A stretch of DNA of 64,000 nt from an uncultured Clostridium sp. (GCA_947644195.1 CANRZB010000008.1:29801-93800); one strand, 5' to 3'; positions 37,547 through 47,710 are shown, counted from the first letter of the stretch. Notes: generated by a model from the letters alone, not told the origin. Made by a program: numbers and translations.

Positions 37547-38218
37547 TCAAAGTGCTTCGGAACGTTCAAAAAACTGAAACAATTCCTCCATATTTTGAAC
37601 AATATAATCCGCTCCGGCTGCTTCCAGTTCTCCCGGTTCCGCAAATCCATAGTATACACCTAACGAAGCAATCCCGCACTGCGCTGCTCCGAAGATATCC
37701 ATTTTACGATCTCCCACCATCAGCACCCGGTTCTTGCGTTCCTCTGTAATCTGAAACCTCCGCAGCGCCTCGCGGATAACGTCTTCCTTGTTGTCGCGGG
37801 AGCCATCCATGGTCGCACCAGTGGTATCATTAAAATAGGAAAGCAAACCAAAATGCTCTATGATCCGTATGGCCATTTCCTCCGGTTTGGAAGTCGCCAG
37901 AGAAATCTTTTTACCCTGCTGCTGTAACAATGCCAAAACCCGGTCAATTCCAGTATAAGCTCTTGCCTCAAATAATCCGGTCGTCTGGTATCTCTCCCGA
38001 TATTTATCCCGAAACCACTCTGCCTCCTCCCTGGTCATTCCGAGGATTTCCTGAAACCCGATAACCAAAGGCGGACCGATAAACTGTAACAAAACCTGTC
38101 TTTCCGGCACCGGACGGCCTCCTGCTTGCAATGCATATTCAATGCATCGCAGAATTCCCTGACTGGAATCTGTAATCGTGCCATCCAGATCAAATAAAAC
38201 ATATTCAAAATCTGTCAT
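37547..38218 (-). CDS. HAD-superfamily phosphatase (phosphoglycolate phosphatase-like)
   Basis: Start at 38218 (MTDFEYVLFDLDGT, after AGGAGTGG), 223 residues. Motif I FDLDGTITDS, motif II LATSKPEEMA, a conserved Lys (DNKEDV) and motif III/IV VGDRKMDIFGAAQCG are all present, with a small helical cap. Gph/PpaX-type HAD phosphatases dephosphorylate phosphoglycolate or pyrophosphate. The exact substrate is not readable. It lies downstream of the candidate small RNA at 38317-38409. Confidence 0.9.
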   Translation of the reverse strand: MTDFEYVLFDLDGTITDSSQGILRCIEYALQAGGRPVPERQVLLQFIGPPLVIGFQEILGMTREEAEWFRDKYRERYQTTGLFEARAYTGIDRVLALLQQQGKKISLATSKPEEMAIRIIEHFGLLSYFNDTTGATMDGSRDNKEDVIREALRRFQITEERKNRVLMVGDRKMDIFGAAQCGIASLGVYYGFAEPGELEAAGADYIVQNMEELFQFFERSEAL

Positions 38219-38316
38219 GCATCCACTCCTATGTTTCATTACCAATACAGCAATCGTATTCCTTATACTGCACTAGTTTCTTCTATCTATGTATATACAT
38301 TACCCTATTTTCATTT

Positions 38317-38409
38317 AAAAAACAAGAAGAGCCTCGAACGGCTCTTCCTGTCGGATAACTCTCGTTATCCAGCGTATAATAGGGTGGGAGTAGAAAGTTT
38401 TCACTTTCT
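38317..38409 (-). ncRNA. Candidate ~93-nt small RNA with GNRA-capped hairpins and C-rich loop
   Basis: On the minus strand three perfect hairpins follow each other: AGAAAGT-GAAA-ACTTTCT (38392-38409), GGATAAC-GAGA-GTTATCC (38353-38370) and GAAGAGCC-GTTCGA-GGCTCTTC (38326-38347), the last followed by TTGTTTTTT. Both first loops are GNRA tetraloops only when read on the minus strand, which fixes the orientation. Between hairpins 1 and 2 lies single-stranded CTCCCACCC, complementary to Shine-Dalgarno sequence. A TATACT -10 (38417-38422) starts transcription near 38409. It could instead be an attenuator leader of the HAD gene, which starts 98 bases further on. Confidence 0.6.
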
Positions 38410-38416
38410 GAATTCA

Positions 38417-38452
38417 AGTATAACGATTAATTGTGTTTAAATTGTGTTTAAA
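38417..38452 (-). promoter_or_regulatory. Promoter of the candidate small RNA with two direct repeats
   Basis: The -10 hexamer TATACT (minus strand) lies at 38417-38422. Two perfect tandem copies of TTTAAACACAA (38431-38441 and 38442-38452), spaced one helical turn apart, sit where a -35 box would be; no good -35 match is seen. They look like an activator-binding site. Confidence 0.45.
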
Positions 38453-38717
38453 TGAAGTTGTTTTTATCAATCCTTTATCCAAAATTACATTTTGATAAAA
38501 AATATGATATTTTTTTCTCTTTTTCGACAAAAAACGCCTCCGCTAAGTATTACTAGTGTTTCTATGCGGTATTCCTCTCCCTCTTTTTTCAATTTTCAAA
38601 ACATTTTCTCTGTTTTGATTGCATTGATTTTCAGTATCAATGCATACACGAATACAATCAATCACGGTATATTTGTATTTTTTTAGTGATTTTGCCTAAA
38701 AAAAATCAAAAAAAATA

Positions 38718-38746
38718 TTGAAATTCTACAAATAATATGCAATACT
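38718..38746 (+). promoter_or_regulatory. Predicted gdhA promoter
   Basis: TTGAAA, a 17-base spacer and AATACT lie about 80 bases before the gdhA start. The 38453-38717 stretch upstream is AT-rich with many A/T runs and holds no convincing gene. Confidence 0.6.
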
Positions 38747-38824
38747 GATACTGTTAGTGATTTCGTACTCAGAACGAATCCTCTGTAACAATCAAATAAA
38801 TCAATTTATGAAGGAGGTTTTTGA

Positions 38825-40180
<1,356 letters not shown>

Positions 40181-40252
40181 GATTTCTCTCCATATTGAAA
40201 TACAGGAATCCGTGCAAAGACGGAACAACACCATTTCCAACCGGATTCCCAA

Positions 40253-40293
40253 CAGAACAGGCATCACTGCACGAAGCGGCGATGCCTGTTCTG
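40253..40293 (+). terminator. gdhA terminator
   Basis: CAGAACAGGCATC and GATGCCTGTTCTG form a perfect 13-bp stem with a 15-nt loop, followed by ATTTCC. It lies between convergent gdhA and the phospholipase-like gene. The T run is short. Confidence 0.7.
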
Positions 40294-40334
40294 ATTTCCG
40301 CAAAACAATATTCTGATCTGTCTATAATTTCTGT

Positions 40335-41045
40335 TCACAGCAAATATTCTGGAAGCCTGTTTAAAATTTCTTCCGCTGCTTCCGGGATAAAGGAAAACAT
40401 GGTTGGATAGGATAAAAAAACCGGAACTTTCCTTGGATGTTTTGTCTCAAAAAAATACGAGAGAATCCACTCTCTGCTGTCCGTTAGCTCCTGTTCCGTA
40501 ATCATGCCCGTAATCTCATAAGGCGAAACTCTGCAAAGTGCCTGATATGCTTCCTGCATGCCCGGATACTCTTCCACCAGGCGAAAATCAATATGATCCA
40601 CATCTCGCCCAAATAAGGCATATGTCTCAGGATTCTGTCTGGAATATCCCGCTTCCTCCAATGCCTGCAGTACATGAGGGTGAATTTCTAAAATAAATTT
40701 CTCATCCGTCAGCATATGCGTTAAATAGCCCAGATAGAGGGAAAAATTCCGCCCACTACCATATACATTCTGTGTAAAAAAGTCTTTCAGCCTTTTGCGA
40801 AACAGCGCTAAATGTTCCGGCTCCTGAAAAGTACCGTCCGGTATTCCATCCCGAAGATGCGTATGCAGTTTCATTTCTCTTTGGTAATTCTTTCTCGCCA
40901 TGATCCCATCAGGACATATATTTCCGGCAAAAAAGAGTTCCGGCTCATAACGCTCTCCCAGTTCTCCCAGATAACGACCCGGATCCCTGCAAAACTGACG
41001 GTTTAACTCTGACGCAACTGCAATATGCACACAAGTCCCTGCCAC
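40335..41045 (-). CDS. Zinc-dependent phospholipase C-like protein
   Basis: The tracked ORF begins at 41150, but AAAGGAGGTGG precedes a GTG at 41045 (read as fMet-AGTCVHIAVASELNRQF), giving 236 residues. The 'HIAVASEL', 'FFAGNICPDGI', 'HTHLRDG' and 'YLGYLTHMLTDEKF' segments provide the His/Asp zinc-ligand pattern of the zinc-dependent phospholipase C-like family (PF00882). No signal peptide is apparent, so it is probably cytoplasmic, and its substrate is unknown. The first residues (CVHIAVA) fit a family whose N-terminal residue region packs on the metal site. Lipase activity is not established for many members. Confidence 0.75.
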   Translation of the reverse strand: MAGTCVHIAVASELNRQFCRDPGRYLGELGERYEPELFFAGNICPDGIMARKNYQREMKLHTHLRDGIPDGTFQEPEHLALFRKRLKDFFTQNVYGSGRNFSLYLGYLTHMLTDEKFILEIHPHVLQALEEAGYSRQNPETYALFGRDVDHIDFRLVEEYPGMQEAYQALCRVSPYEITGMITEQELTDSREWILSYFFETKHPRKVPVFLSYPTMFSFIPEAAEEILNRLPEYLL

Positions 41046-41191
41046 TGTGCTTCCACCTCCTTTTATGGAACAAAGCATCCCTATCCTGAAATTAACAGAG
41101 GGGCTCGCACAGCGAAACTCTCTGCTTCCGGCGTTTAGAAGCGCCCTCACGGAGTGTTTTATTGAATAGAAGAAATTTTCTGTTCGATAAA

Positions 41192-41229
41192 AAAGGAATA
41201 TTCATACTATACCGTACAAACATTCCTTT
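41192..41229 (-). terminator. Terminator after the 79-residue gene
   Basis: AAAGGAAT and ATTCCTTT form an 8-bp stem around a 22-nt loop on the minus strand, followed by TTTATC. The segment from here to 41045 is a GC-richer leader with GAGGG...CCCCTC and GGCG...CGCC pairing possibilities, of unknown meaning. Confidence 0.55.
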
Positions 41230-41264
41230 ATTTGACCTATGAAGCATACTTTATTATGTATCAA

Positions 41265-41504
41265 CTAATTTGTCTTCTTAAACGTGACTGTCGACGTCCC
41301 ATCCCCACCAGTAGAGATACCACCTAATTGTTCTAAATTTACTAACTTATATATGATCTGCTCGATCTTTAAACCAATTTGAATCTCCGAAAGGTTATGA
41401 AAGGAAACAACAATCTCATCGTTTTTCTTCATTTTTCCAAAAACTCTGATTACATCTTCATATTCAGCCGTATAGGTCTCAGATTTTTTGCCAAATAATG
41501 CCAT
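41265..41504 (-). CDS. Small conserved-looking protein, unknown
   Basis: 79 residues starting MALFGKKSETYTAEYED. It is globular and mixed alpha/beta: 'DVIRVFGKMKKNDEIVVSFHNLSEIQIGLKIEQIIYKLVNLEQLGGI'. No membrane segment or signal. A strong promoter at 41599-41627 and a following terminator make it a monocistronic unit. Family unknown to me. Confidence 0.65.
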   Translation of the reverse strand: MALFGKKSETYTAEYEDVIRVFGKMKKNDEIVVSFHNLSEIQIGLKIEQIIYKLVNLEQLGGISTGGDGTSTVTFKKTN

Positions 41505-41598
41505 AGCCGTTTACCTCTTTCTGCTGCTATAAATAAGCTACTATTTACAGAATAAAATTTGTAACCATTTGCCACAACTCTTATCTACACTTATTCCT

Positions 41599-41627
41599 AT
41601 TATACATGATATTAGAACATTTGTGAA
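41599..41627 (-). promoter_or_regulatory. Promoter of the 79-residue gene
   Basis: On the minus strand TTCACA (one mismatch to TTGACA), 17 bases, TATAAT. Transcription starts near 41592, with a leader of about 90 bases. Confidence 0.75.
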
Positions 41628-41742
41628 GAGGAAACCGCATGGAAAAATTACAAGTATTTGGAAAAATCTAAGATTCTGTCGTTTACTTCGCTCTGGGATG
41701 CCATCGTACCTTCTACACAAATTTTATCTAAATAAAGCAAAA

Positions 41743-41815
41743 AGCTGAAAATCGGACTCGAACCGACGACCCCTTCATTACGAGTGAAGTGCTCTACCAA
41801 CTGAGCTATTTCAGC
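41743..41815 (-). tRNA. tRNA-Thr (anticodon CGT)
   Basis: On the minus strand GCTGAAA...TTTCAGC forms a 7-bp acceptor stem; the D arm is GCTC-AGTTGGTA-GAGC; the anticodon arm CTTCA-CTCGTAA-TGAAG has anticodon CGT; the T arm has GTCGG-TTCGAGT-CCGAT. The discriminator base is T and CCA is not encoded. A T run (TTTTT) follows and acts as a terminator. Confidence 0.95.
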
Positions 41816-41825
41816 ACTGCAAACT

Positions 41826-41854
41826 ATTTTATCGCATTTCCCGCAAAAAAGCAA
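41826..41854 (-). promoter_or_regulatory. tRNA-Thr promoter
   Basis: On the minus strand TTGCTT, 17 bases, TAAAAT, ending 10 bases before the tRNA. The -35 lies in an A-run/T-run palindrome (GCAAAAAA...TTTTTTGC) that may also terminate the upstream XRE gene. Confidence 0.6.
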
Positions 41855-41900
41855 CCTTTTTTTGCATTAGATTTCTACTGTGCTGATTGCCCGTGGTTTC

Positions 41901-42281
41901 TCAATTTTTTCCTCGTTTTACAGCATTGGCATATAGCTCAATCATACGGAACAGGCCATTCATTTCATAGGAATCCAGAGAATCTGTTAAATGCACAAAT
42001 TTCTCACAGTCCGATTCTGCTTTCATATATTTGCGCAAGGGAATAATCTCTCCAATATCTACCTGCAGAGCGATAATAATATTAATCAGACTGCTCCCGG
42101 AAAAGGTTTCCCCATCCTCTATGCGGCGAACGGTATCAATCGAAATGTTCGCCATTAAACTCAATTCCCACCGACTGAGATGATTTCTTTTTCTCAATTT
42201 CAATATATTGTTTCCGATCTCCTGAAACAAAAGCATTTTCTTTTCTTCATCAAAAATCGCTGTATCTGTCAAATAAGCCAT
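41901..42281 (-). CDS. XRE-family helix-turn-helix regulator
   Basis: Start at 42281 (MAYLTDTAIFDEEKK, after GGGAGGAGG), 126 residues. The HTH lies around residues 25-75 (IGNNILKLRKRNHLSRWELSLMANISIDTVRRIEDGE). The C-terminal 45 residues are helical ('EKFVHLTDSLDSYEMNGLFRMIELYAN') and may dimerise. Targets unknown; the tRNA gene follows on the same strand and is not an obvious target. Confidence 0.85.
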   Translation of the reverse strand: MAYLTDTAIFDEEKKMLLFQEIGNNILKLRKRNHLSRWELSLMANISIDTVRRIEDGETFSGSSLINIIIALQVDIGEIIPLRKYMKAESDCEKFVHLTDSLDSYEMNGLFRMIELYANAVKRGKN

Positions 42282-42462
42282 ATCTTCTCCTCCTCCCATT
42301 TTGCATAAAATAGGATAAGCACTTGCTTATATTATCCTATGTCTTTCATGAAAACAATAAAATCAATTCATCATTTTCATTTACCATTCCATAATGATTC
42401 ATAACAGAGGCCCCTGTCAACCCGCCAGAAGCCCCTTTTTTGTCTATGAAAACAATCCTATT

Positions 42463-45400
42463 TTATCGCTTGGCCAGTTTTTTGATCCTCATATCCTTTG
42501 TGATTCCGGTCTTTTTACTCAGTAGCTTTCGGTATGCTTTCCTTCTGGATTCCGGCCTTCTGATGACCGCTTTCTTTTCAATGCCTTGAAAAGCATTTTT
42601 ACCAACCGCTTTCAATTTTTTTGATCTGATCCTGACCTGCTTTAACTTCCTGTCATGATAAAATGATTTACTTCCAATCCGGTGAATATTTCTGCCAAGG
42701 CTGATAGATTGCAATTTCTTACAATTGCGAAACGCCCCTGCCCTCACTTCCGTTACTGGATATTTTGTTCCTCGGATCTTTACGGTTGCAGGAATAGAAA
42801 GCTTTCTGACCTTTTTATTCTTCACTCCAACGACAGAAACCTGTCCTTTCCTTTTCCCAGACTTCACCACTTTGTACTTCAATTTTCCAACCGTCTCCGT
42901 GTATCCTTTCCCAGAACCCTTTTTCTTACCATTTCCTTGAGAAAGTGTAGATGCTGCGATTCGCTTTGACGATACGCCTGTATCGGATTTTGCTGTTGTA
43001 CCAGGCTTCTTTGGTGAATTTTCCCCTGGTTTTGTCGTTGTACCAGGCTTCCCTGGACTTCCCGTCCCCGGTTTTCCGGCTGTACCAGGCTCCCCTGGAC
43101 TTCCCGTCCCTGGTTTTCCTTCTGTTCCAGGCTCTTGAGGCACTCCTGGACCTGGAAGTATAATATCTGTTCCAGGTTTTTCCGAGCTTCCAGGTTCCGG
43201 TGTTCCATTCGACCCAGGTTGTTGCGACGGTCTCGGTTCTCCTCCTGGTCCAGGTTGATGGGACGCTCCCGGTCCTGGCTTTGCTGTTGTCCCAGGTTCT
43301 TGGGACGTTCCCGGTCCTGGTTTTCCACTTGTCCCAGGTTCTTGGGACGCTCCCGGTCCTGGTTTTCCACTTGCCCCAGGTTCTTGGGACGCTCCCGGTC
43401 CTGGTTTTTCCTCTGTCCCCTGACCATCCGCCTTTTTCCATATTGCCTTAAGGTGTAAATCCGTTTTAACCTGATAGGATTTCATCGTCAGCCGTCCATC
43501 CCGTCCATATAGCAGAGTCCCCCCTGCATCATATCCTAAAAACACATAACCCCCTTTTTCCGGCACTTTTACCGTGTCTATGAGCTTCTCATTCTCATAA
43601 GCATACCAGGAATGTTGCAGATTACTGCCCCCATCTGCATCGAAAGATACCTGATAGGACACACCACACTGTTCAAAATCATAGTGATGCTTTCCGGCAT
43701 AATCTCTGGTGGAAGAAGCACGCAAGCCGGCAAGTACAACCCCATTCGAAAACGTATCCTGGCGATCAAAAAGGTGGCAATCCTTATTCCACACAAACAC
43801 TTTTTCAAGATTAGGACAATCCGCAAAAGCACGCTTTCCTACCTCTTTGACAGACCGTGGCAGCGTTACGGTCCGCAAACCACATCCCGCAAACGCTCCC
43901 TCTTCTATCGTCGTCACCGTGTCGGGAATACTGAGCTTCTCCAACTTGCTGCAGCCCTGGAACGCGTCTTTATTGATTGTCGTTACCCCTTTTGGAATCG
44001 AGACCTCTCTGATCTCTTGATTTCCTTCCAGAAATCCATCTGGCACAAGATTCTGATTTAGTTTCTCAGACCAATGGGCATACAGAGTGATATCCGTTTC
44101 GCCCATGACATCCGTTTCTGTTACCGGCGTTCCTTCCTCTAACTCCGTATACCACCCCAGGAAAAGATAATTTTCCCGAAAGGCAGCAGGTAATGTCCCA
44201 AAAACTTCCCCAGTTTTCCAACTTCGTGACTCTTCACTAATTCCTCCAGCTGCATGAAAATACACCGTGTGGCTCTCCGGGCGCCACATTGCATACAGCA
44301 GCTTGCCATCCGTCAGATCCCACTCCCGGACACTGACGCCTTTTTCGTTATAATAACAAACACCTCCACCGTCTACCGAGGAAAAATAGCCGCCAAAAGC
44401 CCAGCCCTTTTTCTCAGGAAGGCAGATCTCTGGCAATTTCTTACCATTTACCGCATAGATATCTGATGTGCCACCAGAACCTCCCTGCGTATCAAAGGAT
44501 ACAATATAAGAATTTCCGACCGAGGTAAACTGCCGTTTAAACTTCTCGGCATAGACATTGCCTGTGCTATTGGTGTAAGCGCCTATTTCTGCCTGCGCAG
44601 GAAAGGTATCCTGACTGTCAAAAATCACACAATTCTGATTCTCCACAGAGATCTTAGTCAATCCGGTACAACCCTGAAACACGTTTTCCCCAATCTCAGA
44701 AACCGTATCAGGAAGAGAGACACTCTCTAAAGATGTACAGTCTTTGAACGCCAAAGTTTCTATGGTCTCACACTGACCAAACGCTATATCCTTAAGATTG
44801 GTGCACCCATGGAACGCATCTTTGGGAATTACTTTTACGGAAGATTTTGACAAGTCTACCTTCTCCAAAGCTTCACATCCAGCAAAAATTCCTTCCCCTA
44901 TGATTTCAACACCAGGGGATAGTATCACTTCCCGCAAGGGTGCTCCGGCAAAAGCATGATCTCCTATTGATTTCAGGTGATCCCCTATCTTAACTTCTAC
45001 AATTTGTGCCGCAGAATTTCCAGCGACATAATCTGTGACACCATCTTTCTCAAATCCAACCAGAAGAATCATCGGATTGCCATTTTCTGCCGCATATGCT
45101 TCCGCGGTACTGCCCGCATAACACTGTACCGTCACAGATTCTGGAATGGTATTGGGATCCGGGGCAATTTCACAGGAAAGATGATCCACAAAAATCTGAT
45201 TCAGAGAGGTACATCCACGGAACGCTCCTGCCCCCAGTGTTCTAATTTGTTCTGATAAAACCACCTTTTTCAGTCCTGCCATGCCAGAGAAGGCATTTTC
45301 TCCAATCGTTTCCACCCCGGAAAGATCCAGGGACTCCACCAAGAGATCTCCTGCAAATGCATGGCTGCCAATGCTTTTTACAGAGGCAGGAAGGATGATC

Positions 45401-47439
45401 TGAGATAATTTCGTACAGGAACGAAACGCCTCATTGCCGATAGCCGTAATGTTATCCGGCACGACAAAAGATTCCATGTCCGTTCCCTCAAAGAACCCAT
45501 CCCCTATTTCCGTGTACAAAGAATACGTTATATTTTTCTCCTGGGCATAAGTTTCTCCGGCAGAACCTTGAAAAACTTTCAGCTTCGTAGAAGTATTTAC
45601 TGAATTTTCCCCGATCACCATCTCAAAAGCTTTCATGGAAATCTCCTTGATGGAACTGGTGTTGAACGCATTTTCCTCCAAGGTACGAATACTGTACGGA
45701 AGCACCACTTTATTTACTGTAATCGTCCCAGAAAAGGCATCTGCCTTAACGGTCTCACATTCCTCAGAGATCGAAGGATCATCCGCATGTTTTGCGGGAC
45801 AGAAAATTAATTCCCTCCAGTCCCTGGAATAAAGCAATCCTCCCGCAGAGGCAAAAGCCCCATTGTCGGCGTCCACTGCAATCTCCTCCAAATTGGTAAA
45901 ACTTGATAACGGCAAAACTTCTAAGTTATCTATCTCCCTGCCCAAAACAATTTTTTTTGCCCCCAATATAATGCTGTCACTCTTCCACTGGTTGATTACA
46001 GAAGGATCCTTAGAATAAATGTAAAATGTATTGTCAGACGCATGATATTGGTAGAGCGGCGTCCAATGGGCGTATACGATCGTATCTCCCGCTTTTTGGT
46101 ATGTTCCGCTCAAAGAGGCGAGACTTCCTCCTTCTGCCGAGGTATACCAGCCGTCAAAACGATACCCCTGCCTGGAAACAGAAGGCACGATCGAAGAAAT
46201 CGTATCTCCATAGCGGATTGACGTGCTTTTTACAGCCCTCCCCTCCGAGATAAATGTGATATTATAAGAATTCGCTTGATACGTTCCGGTTACCGTTACA
46301 TCATGGTCCGGCATAGAACTCGGCATGCCGCTCCAACCGGAAAAGGTATATCCCGTCATTCCCGCTATCGACGGTGCATAATTCGAAACATTGGCACCAT
46401 AGGGCACACTGCCATTGGAAGAAACTACTCTGCCATCCACAACAAAACTCAGCGAATGGGTATTTGGCGCAGCATTTGCGGTCATAGTCACGTTACCCCC
46501 AGGCATGGTAAAGCTATATGGATTGGCGCTGCTGGAATACGTGCCACTCCAACCGGTAAAATGGTAACCGGTGCTCACGGAAGCGGATATGGTAACACTG
46601 CTTCCATACTGATAGGATCCGCTGCCTGACACAGAATTAATCCCAGACCCATTGATCAAGGACAAATTATAACTGTTCACTGTCCAATGGGCATACAATG
46701 TCGTCTGGTTGTCCGTACTGTATGCATTGACCTGGGATCCACCATTCGGGGATGTATACCAGCCCGTAAAGGTGTAGCCGGGACGTTCCGGATTCCGCTG
46801 AAACATGGCCTTATTGGGACTGGTATCAAGCGTATAGTAAATTGATCCATCGGCAAAGTTAATGTCATTGGCCACGCCAATACTTCCCCCGCCACTGTAG
46901 TTGTAGTCGTAATAATAGGCTTTTAGCATAATAGGCTGGATACGGTAACCTATTCCTATCTTCTGTTTAGAAATAGCTGTCTGTGCGCTGTGATACAATG
47001 TATATTCTATTGAATTAGGATCTAAATCATATTTATCACTTATTGCTGCTCCCTTATACACATATCCACTCTTAGAAAAAACATCATCTTTTCCAAGCTT
47101 CCCCATAATTGGTGCCCCTTGACTGCTTGTTGGATAAATCGAAATATTTTTAATATTATTTGAAAATATCGTACTATTATCCCAACCTAAGGATATTAGA
47201 CCATTCCTAGAACCGATATTACTACCTGTTTCAAACATGCTAGTTCCTTCCGAATAAACATACCACACTGTATCCACCGCTGACACCTCCAGACCACCAA
47301 AGGCTCCGCCAGCCAAGGTCATTGCTACTGCCAGCAGCCCGGCAAATACTCTTTTCGCTTTCCTGAGTACTCCCGGCTTCCGGGCGCTTGTCCCGGCAGG
47401 ACAGTCTTTTCGATTTCTCCTATTTACCATCTCTCTCAT
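42463..47439 (-). CDS. Large BspA-like/InlB-repeat surface protein with Pro-Gly stalk
   Basis: 1658 residues starting MREMVNRRNRKDC after AAAGGGGG. A long basic signal peptide (VFAGLLAVAMTLAGGAFG) precedes InlB-type B repeats (about 215-460; 'RPGYTFTGWYTSPNGGSQVN', 'YNITFISEGRAVKSTSIRYG' and 'GYRFDGWYTS'). Leucine-rich LRR_5/BspA units span about 500-1000 and again around 1160-1280 ('ITAIGNEAFRSCTKL', 'IGENAFSGMAGLKKV', 'TIEEGAFAGC'). A 14-residue Pro/Gly stalk (about 1346-1480; 4 regular units) leads to a final basic LRR_5 part (AGAFRNCKKLQSISL...). No LPXTG or C-terminal helix is present, so the basic end may bind the wall. Likely adhesion to host or other microbes; inferred. Confidence 0.88.
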   Translation of the reverse strand: MREMVNRRNRKDCPAGTSARKPGVLRKAKRVFAGLLAVAMTLAGGAFGGLEVSAVDTVWYVYSEGTSMFETGSNIGSRNGLISLGWDNSTIFSNNIKNISIYPTSSQGAPIMGKLGKDDVFSKSGYVYKGAAISDKYDLDPNSIEYTLYHSAQTAISKQKIGIGYRIQPIMLKAYYYDYNYSGGGSIGVANDINFADGSIYYTLDTSPNKAMFQRNPERPGYTFTGWYTSPNGGSQVNAYSTDNQTTLYAHWTVNSYNLSLINGSGINSVSGSGSYQYGSSVTISASVSTGYHFTGWSGTYSSSANPYSFTMPGGNVTMTANAAPNTHSLSFVVDGRVVSSNGSVPYGANVSNYAPSIAGMTGYTFSGWSGMPSSMPDHDVTVTGTYQANSYNITFISEGRAVKSTSIRYGDTISSIVPSVSRQGYRFDGWYTSAEGGSLASLSGTYQKAGDTIVYAHWTPLYQYHASDNTFYIYSKDPSVINQWKSDSIILGAKKIVLGREIDNLEVLPLSSFTNLEEIAVDADNGAFASAGGLLYSRDWRELIFCPAKHADDPSISEECETVKADAFSGTITVNKVVLPYSIRTLEENAFNTSSIKEISMKAFEMVIGENSVNTSTKLKVFQGSAGETYAQEKNITYSLYTEIGDGFFEGTDMESFVVPDNITAIGNEAFRSCTKLSQIILPASVKSIGSHAFAGDLLVESLDLSGVETIGENAFSGMAGLKKVVLSEQIRTLGAGAFRGCTSLNQIFVDHLSCEIAPDPNTIPESVTVQCYAGSTAEAYAAENGNPMILLVGFEKDGVTDYVAGNSAAQIVEVKIGDHLKSIGDHAFAGAPLREVILSPGVEIIGEGIFAGCEALEKVDLSKSSVKVIPKDAFHGCTNLKDIAFGQCETIETLAFKDCTSLESVSLPDTVSEIGENVFQGCTGLTKISVENQNCVIFDSQDTFPAQAEIGAYTNSTGNVYAEKFKRQFTSVGNSYIVSFDTQGGSGGTSDIYAVNGKKLPEICLPEKKGWAFGGYFSSVDGGGVCYYNEKGVSVREWDLTDGKLLYAMWRPESHTVYFHAAGGISEESRSWKTGEVFGTLPAAFRENYLFLGWYTELEEGTPVTETDVMGETDITLYAHWSEKLNQNLVPDGFLEGNQEIREVSIPKGVTTINKDAFQGCSKLEKLSIPDTVTTIEEGAFAGCGLRTVTLPRSVKEVGKRAFADCPNLEKVFVWNKDCHLFDRQDTFSNGVVLAGLRASSTRDYAGKHHYDFEQCGVSYQVSFDADGGSNLQHSWYAYENEKLIDTVKVPEKGGYVFLGYDAGGTLLYGRDGRLTMKSYQVKTDLHLKAIWKKADGQGTEEKPGPGASQEPGASGKPGPGASQEPGTSGKPGPGTSQEPGTTAKPGPGASHQPGPGGEPRPSQQPGSNGTPEPGSSEKPGTDIILPGPGVPQEPGTEGKPGTGSPGEPGTAGKPGTGSPGKPGTTTKPGENSPKKPGTTAKSDTGVSSKRIAASTLSQGNGKKKGSGKGYTETVGKLKYKVVKSGKRKGQVSVVGVKNKKVRKLSIPATVKIRGTKYPVTEVRAGAFRNCKKLQSISLGRNIHRIGSKSFYHDRKLKQVRIRSKKLKAVGKNAFQGIEKKAVIRRPESRRKAYRKLLSKKTGITKDMRIKKLAKR
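43237..43404 (-). repeat. 14-residue Pro-Gly-rich repeats (42-bp units)
   Basis: Four in-frame units begin at 43404, 43362, 43320 and 43278 with pattern P-G-P-G-(A/T)-S-(Q/H)-(E/Q)-P-G. A looser Pro-Gly stretch with 'EPGT(E/A)GKPGTGSP' continues to about 43000. The plus-strand ORFs shown across it are shadows. Confidence 0.9.
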
Positions 47440-47555
47440 AAAACATTCCCCCTTTCAACGTTTGCATCTTGTATACTGACGCATTTGAAATAACTAACCT
47501 ATTACTAATCTCACTGTTGATTTTCTTCCTTATCGTACTTTTTCACCCCCTTTTC

Positions 47556-47583
47556 TGTATAAAACCATTTAGATCACTAACAA
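47556..47583 (-). promoter_or_regulatory. Possible promoter of the BspA-like gene
   Basis: On the minus strand TTGTTA, 16 bases, TATACA, about 110 bases before the start codon. The rest of 47440-47785 is AT-rich and holds only this and the terminator at 47711-47752. Confidence 0.4.
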
Positions 47584-47710
47584 TTTCAACTATATTGTAA
47601 AATACTTTTATAAAAGAAAAGAGTTCATTTATGAGATAATTAAAGATAAATACCTGATTTTTGCTATATTTGTACTTGTGTTTCCTCTGAGAAAAATAAT
47701 TGTAAACAAA

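Noticed and set aside
38231-38686. Two plus-strand ORFs of 69 and 64 residues upstream of gdhA
   Set aside because: No ribosome binding site, AT-rich composition, and they overlap the sRNA hairpins and gdhA promoter region.
41648-41854. 68-residue minus-strand ORF across the tRNA gene
   Set aside because: It reads AEIAQLVEHFTRNEGVVGSSPIF, the usual translation of a tRNA gene; the tRNA-Thr is real, the ORF is not.
42400-42462. Terminator after the BspA-like gene
   Set aside because: The CAGAGGCCCCT and CAGAAGCCCCT blocks are direct, not inverted, repeats, so no stem supports it despite the T run.
42879-43441. Arg/Gln-rich minus-strand ORFs of 182 and 171 residues
   Set aside because: Alternative frames of the Pro-Gly stalk repeats of the 1658-residue protein.
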